The notes below the pieces were generated by a model. That model was not told the DNA's origin. It did no database searches and saw only the letters and a list, made by a program, of their open reading frames with translations. A DNA stretch of 26,507 bases from Arthrobacter sp. (GTDB taxonomy: Bacteria; Actinomycetota; Actinomycetes; Actinomycetales; Micrococcaceae), in assembly GCA_025464925.1 (NCBI GenBank), contig JAODMS010000128.1, forward strand, positions 1 through 26,507. The letters run 5' to 3'. Positions 1 to 6,644 of the stretch are shown in pieces; the first letter of the stretch is position 1, and every line of letters starts with the position of its first letter. The position numbers and the translations under genes are program-made.

Positions 1-332
1 TGGTCCAGCAGGAGCCTGAGGTTGGCGTCGTCGTCGCCGTGCCGCCCGGCCCAGCGGGCCGAGAAAATCCCCGGCGCACCGCCAAGGACGTCCACGGCCA
101 GTCCCGAGTCGTCCGCGATGGCCACCAGGCCCGTGGCCGCAGCCACCGCCCGTGCCTTCAGGAGCGAATTTTCTGCGAAGGTCACACCCGTTTCGACGAC
201 GTCCGGGGCTCCCGCCGCCGCGGCATCCACCACCTGGGTGTCGACGTCGAGCCCGGGAACCTGGCCGCGCAGGAGCTCGCGGAGCTCCCGTAGCTTGCCT
301 TTGTTATGTGTCGCGAGGACGAGCCGCGGCAC
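1..332 (-). CDS. rdgB: RdgB/HAM1-family non-canonical purine NTP pyrophosphatase, 3' part outside the window
   Basis: This cytosolic enzyme hydrolyses dITP, dXTP and ITP to monophosphates, keeping deaminated purines out of DNA and RNA. The visible N-terminal ~110 residues begin with the family signature [14 protein letters not shown] (substrate-binding T-H-N-K), followed by [16 protein letters not shown] and the catalytic stretch [18 protein letters not shown], then SARWAG. The rest lies beyond position 1. I chose the GTG at 332 because AGGAGAGCGGA lies just upstream and because the family starts close to the LATHN motif. An in-frame GTG at 405-407, which overlaps the rph stop as GTGA, would add 25 low-complexity residues and cannot be excluded. 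The gene directly follows rph, as in many actinobacteria, and is probably co-transcribed with it. Identity is secure; the start is uncertain. Confidence 0.93.
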   Translation of the reverse strand, partial: MPRLVLATHNKGKLRELRELLRGQVPGLDVDTQVVDAAAAGAPDVVETGVTFAENSLLKARAVAAATGLVAIADDSGLAVDVLGGAPGIFSARWAGRHGDDDANLRLLLD

Positions 333-403
333 TGCTCCGCTCTCCTGACCCGCGCCGTCCTGCACCGTCCTCTCCGGAAGAGAGCTGCCCGGGCCCGCAG
401 CAC

Positions 404-1162
404 TCACAGGGCGTCCGCGAGGGTTTCGCGCTGGATCGCCGCCAGCTGGGTGGTGCCCAGCAGGGCGAGGTCGAGCAGCTGGTTGAGCTCGTCGCGGTCG
501 AAGGGAGCGCCTTCGGCGGTGCCCTGGACTTCGACGAACTTGCCGGATCCGGTGACCACAACGTTCATGTCGGTCTCGGCGCGGACGTCCTCGACGTAGG
601 GCAGGTCCAGCATGGGCACGCCGTCGATGATGCCCACCGAGACCGCGGCGATGGTGTCCACGAGGGGCTGGGCGTTCTTGGCGATCAGCTTGTTGTCGCG
701 GGCGAAGCGGATGGCGTCGGCCAGGGCCACGTAGGCGCCGGTGATGGCGGCTGTACGGGTTCCGCCGTCGGCCTGGAGCACGTCGCAATCCAGCACGATG
801 GTGTTCTCGCCGAGGGCCTTGGTATCAATGATGGACCGCAGCGAACGGCCGATCAGGCGGGAGATCTCGTGGGTACGGCCGCCGATTTTTCCCTTGACCG
901 ATTCGCGGTCGGAGCGGGTGTTGGTGGCGCGCGGAAGCATGGCATATTCGGCGGTCACCCAGCCGCGGCCCTCCCCCTTGAGCCAACGCGGGACGCCTTG
1001 GGTCAGCGAAGCGGTGCACAGGACCCTCGTGTTGCCGAACTCGATCAGGGCCGAACCCTCGGCCTGCTTGGACCAGCCTCGGGTGATGCTGATCGGCCGG
1101 AGCTGATCGGGAGTACGGCCGTCGGCGCGGATGACGGGGGCGGTAAGGGCTTCGGAAGTCAT
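404..1162 (-). CDS. rph: Ribonuclease PH
   Basis: RNase PH is a phosphate-dependent 3'-5' exoribonuclease that trims the 3' trailer of pre-tRNAs and acts on other structured RNAs; it works as a hexamer. The 252-residue length is typical. Diagnostic stretches run in order: [13 protein letters not shown] near the N-terminus, [49 protein letters not shown] (phosphate-binding arginines), [20 protein letters not shown], and a C-terminal [19 protein letters not shown]. The ATG at 1162 sits 6 nt behind a TAAGCT box, so the mRNA is probably leaderless and the gene has its own promoter, separate from the upstream hydrolase. It is followed closely by rdgB. Confidence 0.98.
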   Translation of the reverse strand: MTSEALTAPVIRADGRTPDQLRPISITRGWSKQAEGSALIEFGNTRVLCTASLTQGVPRWLKGEGRGWVTAEYAMLPRATNTRSDRESVKGKIGGRTHEISRLIGRSLRSIIDTKALGENTIVLDCDVLQADGGTRTAAITGAYVALADAIRFARDNKLIAKNAQPLVDTIAAVSVGIIDGVPMLDLPYVEDVRAETDMNVVVTGSGKFVEVQGTAEGAPFDRDELNQLLDLALLGTTQLAAIQRETLADAL

Positions 1163-1168
1163 GCCTTT

Positions 1169-1174
1169 AGCTTA
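1169..1174 (-). promoter_or_regulatory. -10 box of rph (leaderless)
   Basis: TAAGCT on the minus strand is separated from the rph ATG by 6 nt (AAAGGC). That puts the expected transcription start on the A of the ATG. No recognisable TTGACA -35 is visible at 16-18 bp. Confidence 0.55.
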
Positions 1175-1202
1175 TCGACATGCGGGCACCCACCGGCGCG
1201 GC

Positions 1203-1223
1203 CCGGGGCCGCCGGAGCCCCGG
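1203..1223 (-). terminator. Possible U-less hairpin after the murI-hydrolase unit
   Basis: A perfect 7-bp all-GC stem (CCGGGGC/GCCCCGG) with a 7-nt loop lies about 30 nt after the hydrolase stop and before the rph promoter. It has no T-tract. In DNA this GC-rich a stem this short can occur by chance, so this is a weak call. Confidence 0.3.
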
Positions 1224-1253
1224 CTGGCCGCCCGCCTGCTGCGCGGACGGTGC

Positions 1254-2051
1254 TCAGACGGTGTAATGGACCCCTGCCACCGCCACGGCCACGTCCCGGT
1301 CGAAGACCTGCTTGGCCTCGGCCATGACCGTCGTCGGAGAGGTCCACACCGGGATATGGGTCAGGAGCAGGCGCCGTGCGCCGGCGGCCGCGGCGGCCTC
1401 CCCGGCCCGCTTGCCCGTCAGGTGGACGTCCTTGATCCCGTCGTCGCGTCCTTCTTCGAACGCCGACTCGCAAAGGAACAGGTCGGCGTTCCGCGCGGCG
1501 TCTTCGAGGTCCCTGCAGGAGTCCGTGTCGCCCGAGTAGCTCAGGACACGCGTCAGGGGCGTTCCGTCCTTAGCTGTCTCGACAACCTCCACGCGGAGCG
1601 CGTACGCCTCTTCCACCGGGTGGTTCACGGCGTACGGCGTTACCGTGAACGGGCCCATGGTCACCGGCTTGCGCTCGGCCCAGTTGCTGAAGTCGAATTC
1701 CTCGTGCATGCCCGGGTCCAGCTCCAGCCCGTAGGCGGTAGCCATCCGGTCAGCGGTGGCGGCCGGTCCCCAGACCGGAATCCGTCCCCGGCCCCAGCCA
1801 CCCGGCTTCCACCGCACCGCGACATGGAGTCCGCACAGGTCCATGCAGTGGTCCGGATGAAGGTGGGTCAGGAAGATGGCGTCGATGTCTTCGAGGTCGG
1901 TGTAGCGCTGGATGGCGCCGAGGGCGCCGCTGCCGATGTCCAGCACGATCTTCCAGTCCCGCTCGCCGTCGCTGGCTGTCAGCAGATAGCACGACGCCGG
2001 CGAGCCCGGCCCCGGAAAGGACCCGGTACAGCCAACGATGGTCAGCTTCAC
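1254..2051 (-). CDS. Metallo-beta-lactamase-fold hydrolase, Rv1339-like (possible cyclic-nucleotide phosphodiesterase)
   Basis: This 265-residue protein has the MBL metal motif [10 protein letters not shown] (H63, H65, D67, H68), a later metal-bridging aspartate in SYSGDTDS, and a terminal histidine in LLLTHIPVW. It opens with a short beta strand ([20 protein letters not shown]), as in RNase Z/phosphodiesterase-type MBL proteins, rather than with a secretion signal, so it is cytosolic. The GTG start overlaps the murI stop (GTGA, 4 bp), so translation is coupled to murI. The place between murI and rph matches M. tuberculosis Rv1339, which I recall being reported as an atypical class II cAMP phosphodiesterase. 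The MBL fold is certain. Activity on cAMP is inferred from position and family resemblance; RNase Z-like nuclease or another phosphodiester substrate is possible. Confidence 0.88.
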   Translation of the reverse strand: MKLTIVGCTGSFPGPGSPASCYLLTASDGERDWKIVLDIGSGALGAIQRYTDLEDIDAIFLTHLHPDHCMDLCGLHVAVRWKPGGWGRGRIPVWGPAATADRMATAYGLELDPGMHEEFDFSNWAERKPVTMGPFTVTPYAVNHPVEEAYALRVEVVETAKDGTPLTRVLSYSGDTDSCRDLEDAARNADLFLCESAFEEGRDDGIKDVHLTGKRAGEAAAAAGARRLLLTHIPVWTSPTTVMAEAKQVFDRDVAVAVAGVHYTV

Positions 2052-3049
2052 AGGCCGGGACCTCCAACGAAGTTCGAGATCCGCGGCCGGCGCGGGCCGG
2101 CCTGTGCGGCGGCGATCATTTCCGGGGTGATCCTGGCGAGGCTGCCGGTGGGGTACTGGGCCGCCACATGGTCCACATGGCGCACACTCAGGACTTCGGG
2201 GCCGAGAAAACGGCGGGCGAGGGCCTCGAACTGGGCGGCATCCCCGGTGGCTACAAAACTGTGCTCGGCAGCGGCGGCGTCGAGCCGCTCCAGGCCGCGG
2301 GAAGCGAGGGCACGGTAGACGTCCTTGGCCGTTTCCTCGGCACTGGAGACCAGGGTGACGTCCTCCCCCATGACATAGGAGATCACGCCGGTGAGCAGCG
2401 GGTAGTGGGTGCAGCCCAGCACCACCGTGTCCACGCCGGCAGCCTGGAGCGGTGCCAGGTAGTCGCGGGCGACGGCGAGCAGCTCCGGGCCGGTGGTGAT
2501 CCCGGCCTCGACATAGGGCACGAACGCGGGGCACGCGACGGAGGTGACGGCCAGGTCCGGGGCCGCGGCGAAGGTGTCCTCGTAGGCGCGGGAACCGATG
2601 GTGGCGGACGTGCCGATGACGCCGATGCGTCCGCTGCGGGTGGCCGCGACGGCGCGCCGGACGGCCGGCTGGATCACCTCAATCACCGGAATCCCGTAGC
2701 GGGCCGTGTACCGTTCGCGGGCGTCGCGCAACACCGCGGCGGAGGCGGAGTTGCAGGCGATGGTCAGGAGCTTGACGCCCGAATCCACGAGCTCGTCCAT
2801 CACGCCCAGCGCGTTGGCGCGGACCTCGGCGATGGGCAGCGGCCCGTAGGGCCCGTGCGCGGTGTCGCCCACGTAGAGGATCGATTCGTTGGGTAGCTGG
2901 TCGATGATGGCCCGCGCCACGGTGAGTCCGCCGACGCCTGAATCGAAGACACCGATGGGCCGCGATCCCATCTGGCGGTCTGCGGTGCTGCTCGCTGGGG
3001 CGTCCGCCACAGCTGCCGCTGCCGGATTCATGCTCGATGCTGAACTCAT
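2048..3049 (-). CDS. murI: Glutamate racemase
   Basis: MurI interconverts L- and D-glutamate and so supplies D-Glu for peptidoglycan precursors. The signature elements are all present: [14 protein letters not shown] (D36, S37), [11 protein letters not shown], the first catalytic cysteine in TIACNSAS (C99), VIGTSAT, and the second catalytic cysteine in [11 protein letters not shown] (C213). An alanine-rich N-terminal extension of ~28 residues precedes the core. I chose the ATG at 3049, giving 333 residues; the reading frame is open 14 codons further to an ATG at 3091, and ATGs at 3031 or 2971 would shorten the extension. None has a good Shine-Dalgarno sequence. The stop overlaps the next gene's GTG, forming a two-gene unit. 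Confidence 0.97.
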   Translation of the reverse strand: MSSASSMNPAAAAVADAPASSTADRQMGSRPIGVFDSGVGGLTVARAIIDQLPNESILYVGDTAHGPYGPLPIAEVRANALGVMDELVDSGVKLLTIACNSASAAVLRDARERYTARYGIPVIEVIQPAVRRAVAATRSGRIGVIGTSATIGSRAYEDTFAAAPDLAVTSVACPAFVPYVEAGITTGPELLAVARDYLAPLQAAGVDTVVLGCTHYPLLTGVISYVMGEDVTLVSSAEETAKDVYRALASRGLERLDAAAAEHSFVATGDAAQFEALARRFLGPEVLSVRHVDHVAAQYPTGSLARITPEMIAAAQAGPRRPRISNFVGGPGL

Positions 3050-3058
3050 AATTATTCG

Positions 3059-3064
3059 AGGATA
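3059..3064 (-). promoter_or_regulatory. Candidate -10 box of murI
   Basis: TATCCT on the minus strand lies 9 nt before the chosen murI ATG. It would give a very short or absent leader, which fits the lack of a Shine-Dalgarno sequence there. Confidence 0.35.
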
Positions 3065-3146
3065 GGGCTTAGCCACCGCTGCAGCTATCACATTGTGTCC
3101 CGGAACTCATGTCTACTGAATCACACGGCCCCTGCGGCGCCGGCAC

Positions 3147-3713
3147 TCAGCGGCGCGCTTCGAGCGACTGCAGCATGGCCTGGACCAGGGACTCCTGCAG
3201 CCAGGTGGTGAAGTTGTAGACCAGGGCCAGATAGCTCTCAACGTCCTCGGCCTGGGACCAGTCCTGCATCAGATGGACATGCTCCGCGTCCGCGTCGTCG
3301 CGGATGTCGAGGCGTTCGGCGAGTACCAGCCGGACATCGTTGAGCGCCGTGGACCAGTGGCGGGCGTCGGCCGGGGTGAGCACCAGCTCGTCCTTGTCCA
3401 GCCCCAGCGAGGCCGCCTTCAGTGCCCCGATCTTGCTTTCGCGCAGCGAGCGCTCGGTAAGCCGGCGGAACTCGAGGGAGGCGTCGTCGTCGTTTTTCAT
3501 CACGTTGGGCAGCAGCCGCCGCAGGGCCCGGTCCGAGGGCTCGCGGGCGTCAGTGTCGAGCCCGACGAGCGCCGCCAGCGGGTCCTGGTTGGCGCGGTGT
3601 TCCGGCTCCAGCATGGAAATGACGTCATCGAAGAGGCTGCGCAGCAGCTGCCGCTCGGCCGGCTCCAGAAAGCCGATGATCCCCTTGCGCCCGTTCTTGA
3701 ATGCCCTAGCCAC
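3147..3713 (-). CDS. DUF2017 family protein
   Basis: This 188-residue acidic, mostly alpha-helical protein has no signal peptide or membrane segment. Recognisable family features are the N-terminal FEPAER-like helix (GFLEPAERQLLRSLFDDV), the central RRLLPN and EFRRLTE segments, and a C-terminal helix with VYNFTTWLQESLVQAML. The function is not known to me; some homologues are annotated as regulators without good evidence. The ATG lies inside the end of clpS (8-bp overlap, different frame), so the two are one transcript and probably translationally coupled. The constant pairing with clpS (also Rv1331-Rv1332 in M. tuberculosis, from memory) suggests a role linked to ClpS or Clp proteolysis. That is inference only. 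Confidence 0.85.
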   Translation of the reverse strand: MARAFKNGRKGIIGFLEPAERQLLRSLFDDVISMLEPEHRANQDPLAALVGLDTDAREPSDRALRRLLPNVMKNDDDASLEFRRLTERSLRESKIGALKAASLGLDKDELVLTPADARHWSTALNDVRLVLAERLDIRDDADAEHVHLMQDWSQAEDVESYLALVYNFTTWLQESLVQAMLQSLEARR

Positions 3714-4074
3714 GTTTTCCTTTGCCCTTGCCTGATCCGGTGCTGCCGTCGCCGCCCGTAGCTCTTTCCACCGTGGCCCAGAGGCCGTAGCCGTGCATGG
3801 CGACGGCGTGCTGCTCGACTTGTTCCTTGCTGCCGTGCGCCACGATGGAGCGGCCTTTCTTGTGGACCTCCATCATGAGCTTGTGGGCCTTGCTCTCCGA
3901 ATATCCGAAATAGCTGCGGAAGACGTAGCTCACGTAGCTCATCAGGTTCACCGGATCATTCCAGATCACCAGGTTCCAGGGAATGTCCGGGGCCGTCAAA
4001 ACGTCCGTGGACGTTCCTGTTCCGGTCTGGGTGCTCTCCCGTGTATCGGGGCCGGGCGCAACGCTGATGGTCAT
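3706..4074 (-). CDS. clpS: ATP-dependent Clp protease adaptor ClpS
   Basis: ClpS binds N-terminal destabilising residues of substrates and hands them to the Clp unfoldase (ClpA/ClpC). The 122-residue protein has a disordered, Thr/Gly-rich 28-residue N-terminal tail of the kind threaded into the unfoldase. The fold follows: WNLVIWNDPVNLMSYV with N39-D40 of the N-degron pocket, AHKLMMEVHKKG with the pocket histidine H71, and VEQHAVAMHGYGLWATVE near the end. A Gly/Lys tail (GSGKGKGKRG) closes it. The ATG is 6 nt behind a TAGAAT box, so a leaderless mRNA is predicted. The gene is divergent from pncB across only 37 bp and overlaps DUF2017 downstream. Confidence 0.97.
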   Translation of the reverse strand: MTISVAPGPDTRESTQTGTGTSTDVLTAPDIPWNLVIWNDPVNLMSYVSYVFRSYFGYSESKAHKLMMEVHKKGRSIVAHGSKEQVEQHAVAMHGYGLWATVERATGGDGSTGSGKGKGKRG

Positions 4075-4080
4075 CTGTCC

Positions 4081-4086
4081 ATTCTA
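4081..4086 (-). promoter_or_regulatory. -10 box of clpS (leaderless, divergent pair)
   Basis: TAGAAT on the minus strand ends 6 nt before the clpS ATG. A -35-like TTCACT (4103-4108, minus strand) lies 16 bp further up and overlaps the -10 box of the divergent pncB promoter. Confidence 0.65.
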
Positions 4087-4099
4087 TGGGGATGCGCAC

Positions 4100-4105
4100 T
4101 AGAGT
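4100..4105 (+). promoter_or_regulatory. -10 box of pncB (leaderless, divergent pair)
   Basis: TAGAGT ends 6 nt (GAATTT) before the pncB GTG, so the predicted transcript starts on the G of the start codon. No Shine-Dalgarno sequence is present. Its -35 region falls on the clpS -10 box. Confidence 0.65.
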
Positions 4106-4111
4106 GAATTT

Positions 4112-5440
4112 GTGAGTACCTCAGCTGCCTGGGACCAGCCCCGCACCTCCCTGTACACCGACCATTACGAGCTGACCATGCTGCAGGGCGCGCTGCATTC
4201 CGGCGCCGCCCAGCGAAAGTCGGTGTTCGAAGTCTTCGCGCGGCGCTTGCCGGACGGCCGCCGCTACGGGATCGTTGCCGGTACCGGCCGCCTGCTCGAG
4301 GGCATCATGAACTTCCGCTTCGAGCAGCCCGAGCTGGATTTCCTCCGCCGCAACGGCGTGGTCAATGAGGAGACGCTGGACTATCTGGCCGGTTACAGCT
4401 TTTCCGGCGACGTCTGGGGCTACCCGGAGGGCGAGGCGTACTTTCCGAACTCCCCGATCCTGATCGTGGAGTCCACGTTTGCCGAGGCCTGCATCCTGGA
4501 GACCTACCTCCTCTCCGTCCTCAACCACGACAGCGCTATCGCCTCGGCCGCCTCACGCATGATCACGGCAGCCGGCAACCGCCCCTGCATCGAGATGGGA
4601 TCGCGCCGGACGCACGAGGAGTCTGCCACCGCTGCTGCCCGCGCCGCCGTCATCGCCGGCTTCGACAGCACTTCCAACCTTGAGGCCGGGCTGCGGTACG
4701 GGCTCAAGACGGTCGGCACGGCCGCCCACTCCTTCACCTTGCTCCACGACACCGAGCGCGAGGCCTTCGAGGCGCAGATAGCGTCCTTCGGTCCGGAGAC
4801 CACGTTGCTGGTGGACACCTACGACGTCGAGACGGCCGTCCGGACCGCGGTCGAGCTCGCCGGGGACAGGCTCGGCGCGGTCCGGCTGGATTCCGGGGAC
4901 CTCGTGACGCAGGCCCAGTGGGTCCGCCAGCTGCTGGACGACCTCGGCAACGAGCACACCAGGATCGTGGTGACCTCCGACCTGGACGAGTATGCCATCG
5001 CTGCCCTGCAGTCCGCTCCGGCGGACTCCTACGGCGTCGGCACCTCCCTCGTCACCGGCTCCGGCGCGCCCACGGCCAGCATGGTCTACAAGCTGGTCAG
5101 CCGGACCGATGATGCCGGAGAATTCATCCCGGTGGCCAAGACCGCCAAGAACAAGACCAGCAAGGGCGGACGCAAGTACGCGCTGCGCAAACTCAACGAA
5201 CGCGGCACGGCCACCCAGGAGATCGTGGGGATCGGCCACCGGCCCGAGGACGACGGCAACGACCGTCCGCTGCTGCAGCAGTTCATCAAGAACGGAGAGC
5301 TCCTGCCGGGCTGGACCGGCCCGGAAGGCGTCCTGCGCGCCCGCCAGCGCCACGCGGAAACCATGAAGGAGCTTCCCGCCGTGGTCAACCGGTTGCAGCG
5401 CGGCGAACCGGCGATTCCGACTATTTACGAGGAGGACTGA
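4112..5440 (+). CDS. pncB: Nicotinate phosphoribosyltransferase
   Basis: PncB joins nicotinate and PRPP, with ATP hydrolysis, to give nicotinate mononucleotide in the Preiss-Handler NAD salvage pathway. The 442-residue protein shows SLYTDHYELTM at the start, IEMGSRRTHEE (164-170), GTAAHSF (202-208, the region of the phosphorylated histidine in the family), VRLDSGDLV (257-265, ribose/PRPP binding) and YGVGTSLVTG (307-316, phosphate binding). A lysine-rich stretch (AKTAKNKTSKGGRKYALRK) follows, as in actinobacterial homologues. The GTG start is fixed by the leaderless promoter just upstream. The stop is immediately followed by the pncA ATG, so nicotinamide deamidation and nicotinate capture are encoded as one unit. 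Confidence 0.97.
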   Translation: MSTSAAWDQPRTSLYTDHYELTMLQGALHSGAAQRKSVFEVFARRLPDGRRYGIVAGTGRLLEGIMNFRFEQPELDFLRRNGVVNEETLDYLAGYSFSGDVWGYPEGEAYFPNSPILIVESTFAEACILETYLLSVLNHDSAIASAASRMITAAGNRPCIEMGSRRTHEESATAAARAAVIAGFDSTSNLEAGLRYGLKTVGTAAHSFTLLHDTEREAFEAQIASFGPETTLLVDTYDVETAVRTAVELAGDRLGAVRLDSGDLVTQAQWVRQLLDDLGNEHTRIVVTSDLDEYAIAALQSAPADSYGVGTSLVTGSGAPTASMVYKLVSRTDDAGEFIPVAKTAKNKTSKGGRKYALRKLNERGTATQEIVGIGHRPEDDGNDRPLLQQFIKNGELLPGWTGPEGVLRARQRHAETMKELPAVVNRLQRGEPAIPTIYEED

Positions 5441-6094
5441 ATGTCCCGCGCCCTGATCATTGTCGACGTCCAAAACGACTTCTGCGAAGGAGGGTCCCTG
5501 CCGGTCCCGGGAGGGGCGGACCTCGCCGCCACCATCAGCGAGTACGTCGACGCCCACCACGGCCAGTTCGACCACATTGTGGCCACCCAGGACTGGCATA
5601 TCGAGCCGGGTGCCCACTTCTCGGAGGAACCGGACTTCGTGGAGAGCTGGCCGCGGCACTGCGTGGCCGGCACCCGCGGCGCCGAGCTGCATCCGGACCT
5701 GGACCCGGAGTACATTCAGGCATACTTCCGCAAGGGCCAGTTCACCGCTGCCTACTCCGGTTTCGAGGGTGTCCTGGCCCCGGACGACGCCGTCCCGACC
5801 GGGGACCGCACGCCGGGCGCGATGCCGCTGTCCGGCACCGGAGAGCAAGTCGACGCGGGGGCCTTCGCGGCCGACGAGGACGCGATCGGCCTCGACGACT
5901 GGCTGCAGAGCCATGACGTGGAGGACGTGGTGGTGGTGGGGATCGCCACCGACCACTGCGTGAAGGCCACCGCGCTGGACGGAGTCCAGGCGGGCTACTC
6001 CGTTACCGTGCTGCGCGAGCTGACGGTGGGGATCGCCGAGGACCTCGATGACGCCGTCGCGGAGATGGAGCTCGGCGGCGTTGACATCGCCTGA
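5441..6094 (+). CDS. pncA: Nicotinamidase (isochorismatase-like hydrolase)
   Basis: PncA hydrolyses nicotinamide to nicotinate and ammonia; the homologous enzyme activates pyrazinamide in mycobacteria. The catalytic triad is visible as D9 (IIVDVQNDF), K98 (FRKGQ) and C173 (ATDHCVKATALD). The metal site is D51, H53, H59 and H73 (TQDWH...GAHF...PRHC). At 217 residues it is about 30 longer than the 186-residue M. tuberculosis protein. The extra length is an acidic, Pro/Gly-rich insertion at about residues 112-148, between the lysine and cysteine. The ATG follows the pncB TGA directly, with a strong GAGGAGG ribosome site inside the end of pncB. The product feeds the PncB reaction. Confidence 0.95.
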   Translation: MSRALIIVDVQNDFCEGGSLPVPGGADLAATISEYVDAHHGQFDHIVATQDWHIEPGAHFSEEPDFVESWPRHCVAGTRGAELHPDLDPEYIQAYFRKGQFTAAYSGFEGVLAPDDAVPTGDRTPGAMPLSGTGEQVDAGAFAADEDAIGLDDWLQSHDVEDVVVVGIATDHCVKATALDGVQAGYSVTVLRELTVGIAEDLDDAVAEMELGGVDIA

Positions 6095-6155
6095 TCCCGG
6101 CTTCCGGGGCGGCCGGTCTGGAGCGACGGCTGGCTGGAAAATGCCGTCCTCACAG

Positions 6156-6161
6156 TAGACT
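6156..6161 (+). promoter_or_regulatory. Candidate -10 box of the lipoprotein gene
   Basis: TAGACT lies 47 nt before the lipoprotein ATG, giving a leader of about 40 nt that ends in a CCGGAG ribosome site. The -35 is unclear; TGGAAA (6135-6140) at a 15-bp spacing is the nearest match. Confidence 0.4.
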
Positions 6162-6208
6162 CGAAAACCTTGCCACTATCGTCTGACCGCAGAACTCCGG
6201 AGTACACC

Positions 6209-6547
6209 ATGAAGAAGACCCTCACCGTCCTGATCGCTGCCGCGGCCCTGCTCGGCGCAGCCGGCTGCTCGGCCCCGAAGATGAGCAACGAGGAAACCTG
6301 CGCCCGGATCCAGACCGTCGGCTCGGGACCGACGTCCGACTCGGATAAGCCCGGAATGATCCGGCTCGCCAACCGGCTCAGGCCCATCGAAGAGGCCTCC
6401 TCCGATGAGCTGAGGGCTCCGCTGCAGACCATCATCGAATTCCTGGACGAGTCAGCGCAGGACAGCCCGGACTCCGGGAAGCTTCAGGAACTGCAGCCCC
6501 GGTACACCTCTGCCGGCCAGACCCTCAGCCAGGTGTGCGGCCAGTAA
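6209..6547 (+). CDS. Small secreted lipoprotein of unknown function
   Basis: The 112-residue product begins MKKTLTVLIAAAALLGAAGC. This is a basic n-region, a hydrophobic core and a lipobox-like AAG-C with the lipidated cysteine at position 20. The -3 residue is Ala rather than the usual Leu, so the box is slightly atypical. The mature part (~92 residues) is hydrophilic and helical, with two further cysteines (NEETCAR and SQVCGQ at the very C-terminus) that could form a disulphide. I do not recognise a domain. The ATG at 6209 is preferred over an in-frame ATG at 6170, because CCGGAG sits 7 nt upstream and the signal peptide begins there. The gene stands alone between pncA and a terminator. Confidence 0.75.
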   Translation: MKKTLTVLIAAAALLGAAGCSAPKMSNEETCARIQTVGSGPTSDSDKPGMIRLANRLRPIEEASSDELRAPLQTIIEFLDESAQDSPDSGKLQELQPRYTSAGQTLSQVCGQ

Positions 6548-6570
6548 CAGCCGGAGCGGATTTCGGAAAG

Positions 6571-6596
6571 GGACCGGGTCACCCCGGTCCTTTTTT
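6571..6596 (+). terminator. Intrinsic terminator after the lipoprotein gene
   Basis: A perfect 8-bp stem (GGACCGGG/CCCGGTCC) with a TCAC loop is followed directly by six Ts. It lies 24 nt after the lipoprotein stop and separates it from the convergent helicase gene. Confidence 0.9.
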
Positions 6597-6644
6597 CTGC
6601 CCTGGCCGGGCCCCGGGAGCGTTCCCGGTACAACCGGGCCCCTG

